Below are positions 37,480 through 49,740 of a stretch of DNA of 64,000 nt, one piece after another (positions within the stretch are counted from its first letter, which is position 1; each line of letters opens with the position of its first letter). This stretch comes from Tipula vernalis (lineage: Eukaryota > Arthropoda > Insecta > Diptera > Tipulidae), in NCBI GenBank assembly GCA_958295665.1, contig OY282560.1, forward strand, positions 269,801,315-269,865,314. The letters run 5' to 3'. The notes beneath the pieces were generated by a model. The model was not told the DNA's origin. It made no database searches and saw only the letters and a program-made list of their open reading frames with translations. The position numbers were made by a program, and so were the translations under genes.

Positions 37480-39912
37480 TTAATATTCTTTTATTTTTAT
37501 CATTGAATTGGATTTATATGAATTATTTGCGTTAAGTGGAGGCCCACAAAATGTATGAATATCCATAGCTACAACTAAACCCTTATCATTTAAATCGATT
37601 CTATACGCAGCGTAATGTTGACAAAAGTAAATTGATTTTAATGGACGACAAATTATGATTATTTTTGTCCTTAAGCTGTTCACAGCTATATAATCTATTT
37701 CGACAATAGACAATTCGTTTAAACAAAATGGTAAAAAATACCCAGATTTATAAATTTTTCCTTTGTATTCAACTTTACTATAGAATTTATAATTAATAGG
37801 GTTTTCTTCGGGATAACATGTTTTTAACAATGAATCAAAAGCAATGTCAATTATGTGGTTATCGTCAATTGTAATTGAACTTTTCGATACATCTAGTAAG
37901 GATTTTGCAAATTTTAATTGAAATTTTTTCACCAAAGATAGACACACATTTTTCCTTGAAGTAATTGAGTTTACATATACCTTAAATTGCTTATGTTTCA
38001 CCTCAAATCGAAAGCACCAGTAAAACCGCGGTGGCCCGGAAAATTTAATAATTGTTGGATAGTGAGTCATAAAGTGGTGTTTGGGCTTAAGATTATCATT
38101 AAACAAATTACGATAATCCATATGATGCTTTTCTATTTGGTTTTGAAGAGTCTTTAAATGACCCTTTGGTATATGATACCAAAGCAATGAGTCAATAATC
38201 GTTAAAAAGTTGAGAAAGAACTGCCAAACCTAATCATCATCAGGTATTAGATCGCCAATAATTAATGGAAGGAAGTGTGTAAAAGTTTTCATTTCTTTCG
38301 CAGACATTTTTAAATGGAACTTTTTTAAGTGTACCATTTTAACTGGTCTGGGTTTATTATTTTTTTCAATTTGACCATAGTCAAATAACAAGACAAAATG
38401 TATGAAATGTAGAAAGATCGAAATATTTAACTTTTTCTATAAAATATATTAGAATATGACATATGTCATAATGACAGACACCTTCATATATATCATGCAT
38501 TACGTCAATTGCGTAATTTTCTACAACATGGAAGGTTTCAATTAAGTTGAAGATTGATGGTCCGTTAATACCAGTTTCTGACGGGAGGTTCAACATTACA
38601 TCTGTCGAGTAATTTTTTAAAGTTCTAACCATGTCTTCATTTTCCTTGTATGATGTTCTACACAGAGTTTTGGTAGCTTTACAAAATCTGCAAAATAGTT
38701 TTGAGGAAAAAGATTTAGTAAAGTCTAATACGCCATTAACACCAAGATTATCACCTAAAACTAAGCCTAGTACAAAATGGACTTTTAAATTATTATCAGG
38801 AGCCTTTATCATAATTCCAGTTTGTTCCAAATCTATTATTTCCGATATTAGACCTTTTAAACAGGAGTTATTTCCATAACATTTCATATCATTGGACTTT
38901 ATTATTCCTGCCAAAAAGATATTTTCCAATCGTGACATGTCGAGGCAAGGAAATGCATAATAGATATTTGAAACACTGTATTGAGAAGCGTGTGATCCAA
39001 GAGGGTTATTTATTTCTATATCATCTATATATAGAAAAAAAGGGACAACCGTCTTATTAAGAAATTTCTTTTTTTTTTCTTCCAAAGCTCACCCTGCATA
39101 AAATTAGATAATAATGTGCAAGATTCGTCTATGTTTGATATATTGTAAAGAGCTTCATTCAAAATTCCAGGTTTTTCAAAAAACTTCCTGAATTGAAATT
39201 TTAACGATAAAAGAATTCCCGATGAAATACTCTCATCGTAGACCAAATTATCTTTGAAAACTACAGGAGCTATTTCTTTCGAAATAAAAAAACATGTTGG
39301 CGACAGGTAAAGATTTTGGTTTTGTAGTTCAGTGAACAATTTATAATCCGATTTACAAAATTGGAAGGGATTTTCAAACTTTTTGATTAAATTACTTAAA
39401 TTGTTTATAAAATTGTCTGTTTTGGAATTATTTTTTATAAAATTAGTTATTTCTGCTACAAACGGTATAGTTATTTGATTAACAATTTTATTTTGTATAT
39501 CCAATACATCTTTCCGAGAAAAGGAATCATTGGAATGCATTTGTAACACAACCTTTAATATTTGATTAGTATCAAATTTATTGTTATTTGTCGAAAGACA
39601 AAATTTATTTATTTCGTCACAAGTATTTTTAACAAATTTGTTTTGGAGGTTTATCGAACTATGATTAGTTTGATTAATTTGAAAAGCTACATGTTCAATT
39701 ACGTTAGGAATCTCATTTATAGTTAAGAAATTTTCTGGGTGCTTACAAAATACGTGTTTTCTGAAGCTTTTTAACGTAGAGAAATATATAAAACAATCCC
39801 CTTCTAAACATTGGAATCCATCTGTTGTGGACATTTTATGAAAATTAAGAACATGAATTTTGAAGTTTACAAAATTGCCAATTACGTTTATCCCGCATTT
39901 AAAGCACCTCAT
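37480..39912 (-). pseudogene. C2H2-finger transposase of the CACTA-like element
   Basis: Roughly 800 codons with few breaks. 39,912-39,025 begins MRCFKCGINVIGNF and has two C2H2-like fingers (C..C..H..H, then CLEGDC with HVFCKH). A one-base slip in an A run (39,066-39,078) leads into 39,085-38,381: FFLYIDDIEINNPLGSHA, LENIFLAGIIKS, LGLVLGDNLG, FCRFCKATK and YAIDVMHDIYEGVCHYD. A second slip near 38,400 and one stop (38,230-38,232) precede 38,187-37,480 with LKPKHHFMTHYPTII and CFRFEVKHKQFK. The D-V-M-H block and paired acids recall the TNP2-type CACTA transposases; the catalytic assignment is inference. Confidence 0.75.
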
Positions 39913-40677
39913 AATCTATTATAGTTTACTACGTATTTAAGAAAAGAAGAATACATCTGAACAGTTGCACAAAATATGTAACCTAATTATAATTTTTAGA
40001 TTGAAAATTAAAACAAAATGTCGTAAAAGATTAATGTCCCTAAAATTAATATAAAAATGAATAAGAAATTATAAGTTTAACAAAATCTCACATACACTTA
40101 CAATTTTTTTATATTCCACTTGCACTTTCAGCACACAGCACAAGATAAACTATTTGGTTTTTAGTTTATATCCACCCAAAATTTCAACGCATAAAGTACA
40201 CTTCTTAAAGTTTCACGTTATTTAAAAAAATTAAATTACTTTATAAAAAATAAATTTCACAACTCAATTCAAACAGCGTCCTTTTTCAAATGATTCTTCG
40301 AACAAAGGCATCAAACTGCATTACACAAAATATTAACGGTACATTAATACTAAACATATTGTGATATTCACAAAAGTTGAGTTAAATTCATAAAAGCATG
40401 TAAACAATTTTGTGTATTTAATAAAAGATGAAATGATAAACACAAAAATTTCGTGAGGTACTATTTATTTCGTGATAAACATAATTTTTATTTCTTGACT
40501 AACATAAAATAAATGTTAAAAAATAATTAATTTATTATTTTATTAGGGAAATAGATTCTAAGGCGAATTTTAAATTTTAAGGTATCATAGGTATTTTGTT
40601 GAAGCTTGATTTGGCACATTTCCACTACCCCTCTTAATTTTACAAGCGTTACTTTATTTAAACGGAATACATTCAGG

Positions 40678-40947
40678 TCGACTATACAATCCGCGGGAGC
40701 AAATCAATCGCGGCTCAAAAACTGCAGTAGTTTCATTGATTTTCCTTTTGAATTTTTTACAATTCGTGAAAAAAAAATGTTTTAAAAACGCAACAATATT
40801 ATTGCATTTTTACAAAAAATGAAAATAAATTACATATAAATCAATAGTAGCTTTCCAGGATACTTTGAATTACAGCAACTATTTTCATTTTTGTAATTGT
40901 AATTTTCAGTTCGCGATTGATTCGCTCCTGCGGATTCTACATTCGAC
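40678..40947. mobile_element. MITE inside the CACTA-like element
   Basis: AATCCGCGGGAGCAAATCAA and onward (TCGCG) at 40,687 pairs with CGCGATTGATTCGCTCCTGC at 40,912, with two mismatches. Weaker pairing extends out to GTCGA on both sides. The surrounding 39,930-42,090 is non-coding upstream sequence of the transposase gene. Confidence 0.75.
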
Positions 40948-42111
40948 ATGATTATCTCGACAAAATCACATGTATTAAACGGTTTTTTCAGGTCACTGAT
41001 GTTTCGTAATACGCTGTTAAGGACCATTGAAAGGTCACTGCGCCATTAATTTCGGATCAGCTCGAAAAACGAGACTAATATTCCAGCGTATTCGTTGCAC
41101 TTGATTTCGTGTACAATATGATACCCAGATTTTTATTTTGTTGGCATTCTACCACTGACATTTTTCGGAATTTGCCGAATGGAGGACATTCAACAATTGT
41201 ATCCTATGCAGTGACTATTGTAGTATAGTTGTGTTACTGTTGGGTTCGTTCGGCGTTATTAGAAATCATATTGACTTACCGCGTTTAAATACATTTATTA
41301 AAAAATCAATCTGGAAGATATTTTAAGAAATATTCTACATTAATAACCTTCTTTCAAAACGCAGATGTAGGTATATGTATTTTATTTGTCTATATCAATC
41401 GAAGTACGAATTACGAGTAATAATTGTCAAATTAAATCGAATATTGTCGAAAGTCGTTTTATTTTGGAAGAGAATATGTATGTATTTAGACAGTTTAAAT
41501 ATTCTATCAATCCAACAATCAAGAGCCGGTAAAGAGGCGCGGTAGGATTAATCGGCCTATTCTAATCGTAAGAATTGTAACTCTTAATTTGTATAATCTC
41601 ATTTACTAAATTACGTCAAATATTTGAAGTATTTAAAGCAATTTTAACTTTTTTATGAAATTCATAAAAGCGTTCCGAAGATTAAAATATGTTTTGTGAT
41701 TTAAATGAAAATTTATTTTAACTATAGCCAGAAATTTAAATAATATTATTTTATGCCTGAATTGTGATTATTGAATATCATTAAACCGATTTTATTCAAT
41801 TCTTCATTTAAAAGTTTAATTATTTTGGTGAAAATTACACGTATTTATCTATATGAAATTCATAAAACAGTAAATTTGTTGAAATTCACTTGCATGTATT
41901 TATCATTTACAAAAAACTTTAGTAATTTTGAAAGTAAAAATTTCATAAAAGCAGTTTTTTGAAATTCACAATTCACAAAAATGAAAGAAAAACTGGGTTT
42001 GTTGATATCAATAAAAAAATTGTGAATATTAAAAAAAAAATATTGATTATCACAAATCTCAATTAATAGAAGGCATTTTGTGATGTTAACTATATTATTT
42101 TTTTCCGTGTA

Positions 42112-42235
42112 CCTTTGAAACTAAATAATAATTGTTAATTGTCAAAAACCTGTATCGGTAATTGCATATCGCCAATAAAATGGTTGACAAATAATTTTTA
42201 TAGTTGAAAAACTCTGACCCTGAATGAGGCGGTGC
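42112..42235 (-). pseudogene. Harbinger transposase middle exon
   Basis: After an acceptor TTCTTTTTAG, the exon reads APPHSGSEFFNYK and STILLAICNYRYRFL, the block that follows A-I-D-G-K in PIF/Harbinger (DDE_Tnp_4) transposases. It joins in phase to the exon ending at 54,665. Its other end meets the CACTA-like element (TA at 42,110-42,111). Confidence 0.65.
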
Positions 42236-42371
42236 CTAAAAAGAATGAAATATGTTACAATTCCGTAAATTAAGCAATGGTTAATGGTCTCTTATTTTTA
42301 TACTTTTTTCAGCGGCTAATTATAAAGCAGAATAATTTTAATTAAATTTTATTTAATAAATATAAGTAAAG

Positions 42372-42482
42372 TTGTGCCGAATTTTCGTTATCAAGGCAAA
42401 ATATTTTCCTAAATTTTCGTCACAACAAAAGTTTTCCTTATTGATATAACAAAAACTTTTGTTGTCACAAATTCGACACAAT
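42372..42482. repeat. inverted-repeat block next to the Tigger end
   Basis: TTGTGCCGAATTTTCG and, nearer the centre, GTCACAACAAAAGTTTT pair with AAAACTTTTGTTGTCAC and AAATTCGACACAA. A MITE-like hairpin in the presumed Harbinger intron. Confidence 0.6.
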
Positions 42483-42913
42483 TTTATAAATACAGTAGAT
42501 TCCCGTATAACGCGAGTTCTCACAATGCGCATTCATACAACGCGTTAAAAAAGTGCGACGACTTTATTCGTACAACACGATTCCCGTGTAACGCGCTAAA
42601 GAATAAAAAGCCAGAATTTTCCATTCGTTTTATTTTTATTCCTTCTATTTATGTATTCATTTTATTTTATTCATTAATTTTTAAATATTTTTTTGTTGTT
42701 TATCAAGAACGTAGAAGTACATATTGCGTTTGTAGTTTTGTAATGCTTTGTCAATTTAATTGCATATGCATTCTGTAAGTCGGTAAAATAGAGTTATTAA
42801 AATAAAGTGTATTTAAACTTAAATTAGCGTTTTAACACATAGAAGGTATACAAATTAGATATACATATGTTGTAATTTAGGGTAAAAAAAATTAAAAAGT
42901 TTTTCCCACAGGC

Positions 42914-43419
42914 ATGATGAATGACGTTGGAAAAAAAGAAAAATTGAAAAGGAGATGTATTTCTATGAAAGAAAAAATTACAATTTTAGACCGATTAAAA
43001 TCTGGCGAAAAATTGAAAAATATTACCAAAGAGCTTCAGTTAAATGAATCGACGCTTCGAACTATAAACAATAATGAAACCAAAATAAGAACTAGTGTTA
43101 ATTTTCGATCGTTACAAAGTTTAAGGAAAACTGCACGGATCAAAGATCCTATAATATCAAAAATGGAAAAGTGTTTAATTTTATGGGTGGATGATTGCAA
43201 TAAGTCGTTAAATCCACGTGCAATAAAGGGGTATGATAAATCTACATTTCCAGTTTACTGGCAAGCAAACAAGAAAGCATTGGTAACTGCACCAATATTT
43301 CGAGAATGGTTTTTTGATTGCTTCGTACCGGATATAGAAAATTACTTGAAGAAAAAAATCTGGGCTTTAAAGCTTTATTAGTCATTGATAATGCGCCTGG
43401 ACATCCAACAGACTTATAC
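42914..43419 (+). pseudogene. Tigger transposase, N-terminal piece
   Basis: MMNDVGKKEKLKRRCISMKE leads into a psq/CENP-B helix-turn-helix (ITILDRLKSGEKLKNI, then LNESTLRTI). An internal deletion after LILWVDDCNKSLNP removes the second HTH and the first catalytic aspartate. The frame continues with WQANKKALVTAPIFREWFFD to a stop at 43,381, and in another frame VIDNAPGHPTDLY with the second aspartate, ending at the insertion point. Confidence 0.85.
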
Positions 43420-43794
43420 CAGAGATCAGTATATAATAGAGATGAATCATATGGAGTATGAAATTGTTACACGAAATGATAACTGTAAATAAAAAAATAA
43501 ATAAAAACTCGATTTTGTTTCCTTCATACACTCCCAATTATTACTATTGTAAACATATACACGCGCAGTAATTTTTCTCCGTTTGGATTTTAAATACGCA
43601 CACTATTCCATCTAAATTTATTACATTTTTTTTATTTCTATAGTCAAGGACTCAAAACCAACAAAAAAGTTTATACAAGCCGTCTCGTTCGCTCTTACAC
43701 AGATCCTATCAATAAAATACTGTATTATTTATTGGTTTTGTCATATAATATTTAAACAACAACAAAAACAGATTTGTTCAGTTGTTGTAGTCTA

Positions 43795-44548
43795 CAGACG
43801 GTGGACAAAATTTTGCAAACACTTTGGAAAAATCATATATTTTAGTTTTGTCGCGCTTTTTCTAATCAGTTATCGATTAAAAAAAAAACTTTTTATACTT
43901 TTTAAATAGAGAATTTTATTTAAAACATAAAGTAAAAATTACAGAAATCTAAGCCTAATATGTAATTGTACCCCCTTTGTTTTTGACAAGGGCAGCAACT
44001 CTAATGGGCATACTCGCTATACAAGACTCGATAGATTTTTTTTAAATCTTCGCCCCCATACCACACATCCCTTATATTTTTGTTTCGCGATTGAGGTTAG
44101 GGAGTTTATTTATTTTGACTTTTAATATTCTCAGGAGAATTCCCTGGCCAGGGTAGCAATGGAATGTTTTCTGCAGCTTTGAAATTTTTAACCTTTTTGG
44201 CTGTGTGGCATGGGACATTGTTTGGCATAAAAGAATCCCGAATATCTTGAATGGATGCAAAAACAATTTTTCAAGATATTTTGGTACTGGTCTTGCCGCA
44301 CTGTCCCTTCTACGAAAAAAGCGGCCTGGCCCCGACGCGCTTATCGATCCCCATATCATCACACCCGGTGGGTGTTTAACTGTTCGAATTGCTTCATTTC
44401 CGGAGTAATTACAACAGTCGACTCTTCCGAGAAATGCACGTAAAAAAATTGGCCAAGTGTAAACAAATTGTTTTAGGACAAAATTATAAACACAAATATA
44501 AAAAATTATCAAAAATCGAGGTGTTTGCAACATTTTCTCCAACGTCTG
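43795..44548 (-). mobile_element. deleted Tc1-like transposon
   Basis: TIRs CAGACGGTGGACAAAATTTT (43,795) and AAAATGTTGCAAACAC-type complement at the right end, with TA on both sides (43,793-43,794; 44,549-44,550). On the minus strand: VKHPPGVMIWGSISASGPGR, PVPKYLEKLF, then PGNSPENIKSQN and IRDVWYGGEDLKKIYRVLYS, the second half of a Tc1 DD34E transposase. The catalytic aspartate region is degraded and the N-terminal half is deleted. 754 bp. Confidence 0.85.
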
Positions 44549-45097
44549 TACTTTTTTAAACATTAAGTGTTTGTACTGTATGGCTTGTATTGACGATTGG
44601 AGCATCACAGATTCCACCTAGTGGAAAATTTTTAAACTGAGGTAGCTGCTAATTTGACGTTCGAAATTGTTGTAAACAATTCCAATTTTGAGCTGTAAAC
44701 ACAATTTTTACCTACCAGATTGATAATAATTGTAAATAATTCCAATTTTGGATTATAAAAACAATTTTAATTACCGGATTTCAAAAATTTCTTTCGTCGC
44801 ATTTATAAGAAATGTCATTTTGCCGGTTGCCTCATTTTAACTTTTTTCCTCGAGAGGCACTTTCTCTACTTTTACAATCGTCAATAGACTTTTTTGTTGG
44901 TTTTGCTATAGTCCCTCCCTCTATTAACAAATATAAAATTTAAAGACAATAAAAACGTTTAAAAACACGAACGTCTGTTTGGTTGGATGTGTATTCATAT
45001 TTCAGACGTTTGTTTTTCGACGTTTCAATTTCAATATTTTTCAGCCAGTTTGATTTCATAATTCATGCTATAAAAATCGTTGTGTACATTAGGTCTT

Positions 45098-45386
45098 ACC
45101 GAGCCAACGGCGCACTGGTTAAAGCTGCGGCGGTTGGATCGGGAGGTACCGGGTTCGAATCCCTATAGGGGCGGGATGCAAAAGGGATTTTTCATCATCT
45201 GATTACGATCGGTGATGAAGATGAACACATCTATGACCCCCCCTGTTAAGGGTGCAGAATCCATGGGCCGACCCACCTTTCATGTCAGCACTACGCTACG
45301 AGTCTGTAGCCGCCCGTCCTCGATTTGGCTACTCCAGGCGTAAAGTAGGACGGTAAAAAATAAATCAATAACAAACAACAACAACA
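45098..45386 (+). mobile_element. tRNA-derived SINE
   Basis: The head has an A-box-like GCGCACTGGTTAAAGC and a B box GGTTCGAATCCC with tRNA-like spacing. The body has no frame and the tail is (AAC)n. It is flanked by a 12-bp direct repeat ACATT(A/T)GGTCTT at 45,086-45,097 and 45,387-45,398 with one mismatch, showing target-primed insertion. It is not a tRNA gene: no acceptor stem closes around it. Confidence 0.85.
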
Positions 45387-45507
45387 ACATTTGGTCTTGT
45401 TTTATTTTTCTACTTAAAATAAACCTTAAATTAAATTTTTGGATTTACAATCGTTAAGTGTTACAGTACAATATTTAAGTATAATATTAGTAACAATATC
45501 AAATCAG

Positions 45508-45767
45508 GTGTTACTTGTATAATTGATAATTGTGAAGCTTCTAGAAGAAATTCACATTTAAGACTTTTTCGCTTTCCGAAAAATGTAGAGCAAGCTAAAG
45601 AATGGTTGATTGCTTGCAAAATACAACTAAAACCAATATTAATCGACAATCTCAGTAAAAAAGACATGTGCAGCCGTCATTTTAACCCAATATTTATTGG
45701 TCAAAAAAGGCTTTTGAAGACTGCATTTCCAACCGAAAATTTACCATCCGAAAATAGTACCTCCTGA
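45508..45767 (+). pseudogene. THAP-domain exon
   Basis: After an acceptor-like AAATCAG (45,501-45,507): CIIDNC (first two zinc ligands), LRLFRFPKN, EWLIACKI, DMCSRHF (the C-x-x-H pair) and LLKTAFPTENLP, the A-x-P-T end of a THAP zinc finger. A complete C2CH module of about 80 residues, followed by a stop (45,765-45,767) with further coding-like sequence (SPVPARYINIK) in the next frame. THAP fingers bind DNA and head P-element transposases; here it probably belonged to the surrounding CAGAGATC-ended element. Confidence 0.75.
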
Positions 45768-45816
45768 ATCTCCAGTTCCTGCTCGATATATTAATATTAA
45801 AACTTACCAAAATACT

Positions 45817-46410
45817 TTGAATAAATATCCATCATCCTCTCGTGATAAAATACCTCCAGAGTTAACAAATTACGATGGCCCATATATCGAAATGTTGTCA
45901 TATACAGTGGCGGAGTTGCAAGATAACTTGCAACAAAGTAATTTGAATAGTGAAGGTTCTAAAAAGGGATTACAACAGCGAATGCTGGAAACCATGATTG
46001 AACAGAATATTGACCAGAAATTGGTGTTAGCTGAGTCGGAGCGGCAAAATACCAAGCGAAAAGAGGATGAACAATTATCTCTTCAACAATTATCGTATAA
46101 TATGATACGAGAAAAAAATCGTGTGTGTGAGGATGATGAGGATAGTTTAGACGAATCAGAGATAACGAAACGGCGGTATGGTAGAATTAAGCTACGTAAA
46201 ATGGTAGCATCATTGAAATTGAAGGTGAATCGTTCGAGCTATTTGCCGAATTGGGAATTGAAGGTGAATCGTTCGAGCTATTTGCCGAAACAATTCGAAC
46301 AATAAAGAACAAGTACGAGGTTGATGAAGATGAGATGCGATTGCAACTTGCAGATTGCTTAGAGGACCGTGCTCGTAATTTGTTCAATATCCTGGATTAT
46401 CAGCTCTGAG
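45817..46410 (+). pseudogene. gypsy gag N-terminal part
   Basis: MLSYTVAELQDNLQQSNLNS (45,892 onward) has SAP-like spacing as found at the start of some gypsy gags. It is followed by a charged coiled-coil region and, in another frame, GESFELFAETI and YEVDEDEMRLQLADCLEDRA, which resemble gag helices. A 27-bp segment GGTGAATCGTTCGAGCTATT is duplicated at 46,225 and 46,264, shifting the frame. The junction with the THAP sequence lies near 45,890. Confidence 0.5.
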
Positions 46411-46419
46411 CTAACAACG

Positions 46420-47243
46420 AAGCAAAACACAATGAAGCACTACTTAGGGAAACCAAATAAGCACGTAATATTTATCTGAAGAAAACAGCTGATTGACGAT
46501 CGAAGCAATCCAATTTGTGCAAATTATATGTACAAATTTCCTATTCATCGCAAGTGTCGGATTCTATATATTTGTGGGTTAAGGCGATTCCTGAAAAGAA
46601 ACAAGAAGAAACAAAGAATCATTTTATTTATTATGTACCAATGTTATACTTATCTGATTATAATTATAGTCCAACTTAACTGGTTTCCTTCATGTAATTG
46701 TTATTTGGTTATCTAAAAATATATCATATGTTTAAATTTATTATAATTAATTAATTACCATTTGTATTATATAAAACTTACCATTATGAATGTTTTGTTG
46801 ACATAAAAAGTTTGACAGATCTAAAAATGGAGGAAATTTATGTAATAGAGTAATGCGATAACAATGAACAAATTTTGTACTAACATTATAGGAAAACGAA
46901 TGTTGTGAATCTGAAAAGGCAGATGTCACTATGGTATTAGTAAATAATTTGTGAAACAAAAATTATGTATAAAAATAAATGCTTTTTTGGAAGATCCGCC
47001 AACGTGAACACACCTAAAAGTTAAAAATAGTAAAAATAATAAATGTTAAAAAGATAAAAAAGAAAGGTGTTTTAATAAAGGTTTAATTGCGAACGATACG
47101 ACAAACACAAGCAAGTTTTTGTTGGTGCATCAATTACACGAAGCCAAAAATTAAATTCATCAAACCCAGGTAAAATAAAAATACAGTCCACTGCCACGGG
47201 TATTATTCATAATTGGTTTTTATGTGATCCAAATAATTTAAAA
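46420..47243. other. non-coding stretch between two gag pieces
   Basis: AT-rich, with no recognisable element ends. It may be a further insertion in gag, but no target duplication was found. Confidence 0.35.
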
Positions 47244-48254
47244 TTGAGTGTCGACGAAATACTATCGGAGTTGAATGATTTATTCAACACCAGAAATAGT
47301 AAATCCAAACAACGCAAGTTATTCGAGGAAAGAGTTTGGAAACATTCAGAAGATTTTTACGCCTATTACACCGACAAGATGATTTTGGCGGTACCATTGA
47401 AGTTCGAGGACGACGAATTGGTAGATGGTATTATCGATGGTATACAAAATATTGGATTACAAAATCAAGCACGATTACAGTGCTACCAAAAGCCAAAACA
47501 GTTATTGTTGGCATTCATAAAAATTGTAAAACCGTCGAATACAACGGTGAGAGATAAATTTGAACAGTTCGATGATAAATCAAAGAGTGAAAAACAAGCC
47601 AGTAGTGGTTTCAAATCAGAACAACGTGAAGGTGGTAGTGTTAAGCAGTCAACTAGTTGGGGAATACGATGTTATAATTGCGGTGTGCGAGGACATCTTT
47701 CGAAAAAGTGTGAAAAACCGAAACGCGCGAACCATTCATGTTTTCGATGCGGAGAAATAGGACACAAATTAGGGGAATGTCAAAACGAAAGGAAAAAACA
47801 AGTGAATAACATGAATGACGGTGAAGAAATTGGTGTAACGCAAAACTATTTCGTATTTGCGGATGAACATCCAATTCAAATGACGGCATTGATCGATTCT
47901 GGAAGCCTGGTAACTTTAGATAAGGTATGTAAAATAGCGAAACCTGTATTAATTAAACCAATCGGAGATAAAAAAGATTTAACGGGTATTAATAATAATA
48001 AAGTCAAGTATATTGGTATTATAAATGTCAATCTTCTAATATTTGGGAATTTATATAATATTGATTGTATTGTGGTTGAGAATAATACTATGATGGTAGA
48101 ATTGTTGTTGGGAAGAGATTTTCTTCGAATCGCAAAAGCTGAACTAAAAATTGAGGATCACAAAATTAATTTTGAAGCAGAATTTTGTCAAAAGCTAATG
48201 CATATAGATTTAATTGAAAATCCATTAGAAAATCAAATAAAAATAAATGATTCC
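47244..48254 (+). pseudogene. gypsy gag C-terminus and protease
   Basis: Starts SVDEILSELNDLFNTRNS, then the capsid end (RVWKHSEDFYAYYTDK), two zinc knuckles CYNCGVRGHLSKKC and CFRCGEIGHKLGEC (47,670-47,780) and a retropepsin with ALIDSGSLVTL (47,888) and ELLLGRDFLRI. This part is unbroken for over 330 codons. It is interrupted at the CTAGATATTGATA repeat (48,255-48,267) by a LINE. The open frame that runs on to 48,734 is an accidental gag-LINE fusion. Confidence 0.9.
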
Positions 48255-48267
48255 CTAGATATTGATA
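48255..48267. repeat. LINE target-site duplication (left)
   Basis: CTAGATATTGATA, repeated exactly at 49,740-49,752. Confidence 0.9.
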
Positions 48268-49739
48268 TTAGATTAGATAGTTGGAAGCCCAACATGTTGG
48301 AGAGAATAAACAAAGCTACTATTGCTTTGTACTCCTGTAGGAACGCCATTGGTCATAGATGGGGTCTGAAGCCGGAGCTGGTACACTGGCTCTACACCGC
48401 CGTAGTGAGACCTGTACTCATGTACGGGGTGGGTGATTGGTGGCCAGCTCTGGATAAGGTAACTTACAAAAGTAAGATTGAAAGAGTGCAAAGAACGGCC
48501 TGTATGCTTGTTAGCGGGGCATTGAGGTCGACACCGACAAGTGCCTTAGAGGTTATGTTGCACCTTCTTCCGGTCGACATTTTTGGCAAACAGATGGCGG
48601 CAAATACGGCTGTACGACTTGCAGCCGTCTCTCAGTGGAGGTGTCTTAGTATAGGACACTCTACTATCGTCAGATCGTTGAAGGATGAGCTGGCGAATCT
48701 TGACTACATTAAACCTACTCTACGCTTCGAGTAGCGATTTCGGACCTCCTTCCCTTCAAGGGAATCCTGGAGGGATAGACCGTCATCGGAAACTGAAGCG
48801 TTGCAATTCTTCACAGATGGCTCCAAGCTAGACGGCAAAGTAGGAGCTGGAGTATTCTGTGACAAATTAAATGTAAATATTTCTGTTCGTCTCCCTGATT
48901 ACTGCAGCGTGTACCAAGCTGAAGTCGTAGCGATTGAGGAGGTCATGACGTGGTTGAAGCATAATGTGTTATCCTCAGACGATATCACAATCTATGTGGA
49001 CAGTCAAGCGGCGATCCGGTCGTTAGAATCTGTGTCTTTGGCGTCACGGGTGGCGTTGAGTTGTCACTCATCTCTAAATGAGATGGGTGAGCATTTCAAC
49101 ATCCAGGTAGTCTGGGTCCCAGGTCACTCGGGCGTCATGGGGAACTGCAGGGCAGATGAACTTGCTAGGCATGGTACGACTCTCCAGCTGCAACCGGAAA
49201 GGGCAAGTCTGGGGAGGCCTATCACAGCGCTGAGACAAGCACTTGGGAAGCAGGCGCTATCCTCAGCGGGGGAAAGGTGGTCTAACACCCTAACCTGTAG
49301 AGTTGCAAGACAAGTTTGGCCAAAGCTGGACTTGGGGCGCACTAAGGCATTAATATCCTTACGCAGACGTGAATTAAGAACGGTCGTAGGAATACTCACG
49401 GGACACTGCCTTTTTGGAGAACATGCAAGAAGGCTGGGTCCGGAGGCTAATGACTTCTGCAGAAGCTGCTTGGACGAAGAGGAGGAAGAGACGTTGGTCC
49501 ACTTCCTTTGCTCGTGTCCAGCATTGGCTCTCAGAAGGCATAAACACTTAGGTAAGTTCAGGATGGACTGCCTCTCGGATCTCGAAAACATTAAAGTGCG
49601 GGACGTCTTACGCTACATAAGTAGCTCGAAATGGTTCCAATAGGGGTAAAAGGGGATACATCCTGTGGTATCACAATGGACCGTCACCGGTCTAGGTGTG
49701 CGTAAGCAGCCACTCCAACCTAACCTAACCTAACCTAAC
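48268..49739 (+). mobile_element. 5'-truncated LOA-type LINE
   Basis: Keeps only the end of ORF2. 48,268-48,734 has the RT-distal ALYSCRNAIGHRWGL, LVHWLYTAVVRPVLMYG and VQRTACMLVSGALRSTPTSA, with a stop at 48,732-48,734. 48,801-49,643 has an RNase H domain (FTDGSKLDGKVGAG, YQAEVVAIEE, IYVDSQAAI, WVPGHSGVMGNCRADELA with all four acidic positions) and a C-terminal zinc motif (CRSCLDEEEEETLVHFLCSC). A short 3' UTR ends in about five CCTAA units. A 13-bp target duplication flanks it. Confidence 0.93.
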
Positions 49740-49740
49740 C
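49716..49740 (+). repeat. (CCTAA)n tail of the LINE
   Basis: About five units of CCTAA, ending inside the right target duplication. It is the same pentamer as the ancestral insect telomere repeat but here serves as LINE 3' tail. Confidence 0.85.

Noticed and set aside
45098..45180. A tRNA gene at the B box
   Set aside because: The A and B boxes belong to a longer SINE with tail and target duplication, and no acceptor stem closes around them.
49124..49591. 155-codon minus-strand frame
   Set aside because: Antisense shadow of the LINE RNase H.
49716..49740. An internal telomere or chromosome end
   Set aside because: Only about five CCTAA units, lying exactly between a LINE 3' UTR and its target duplication.
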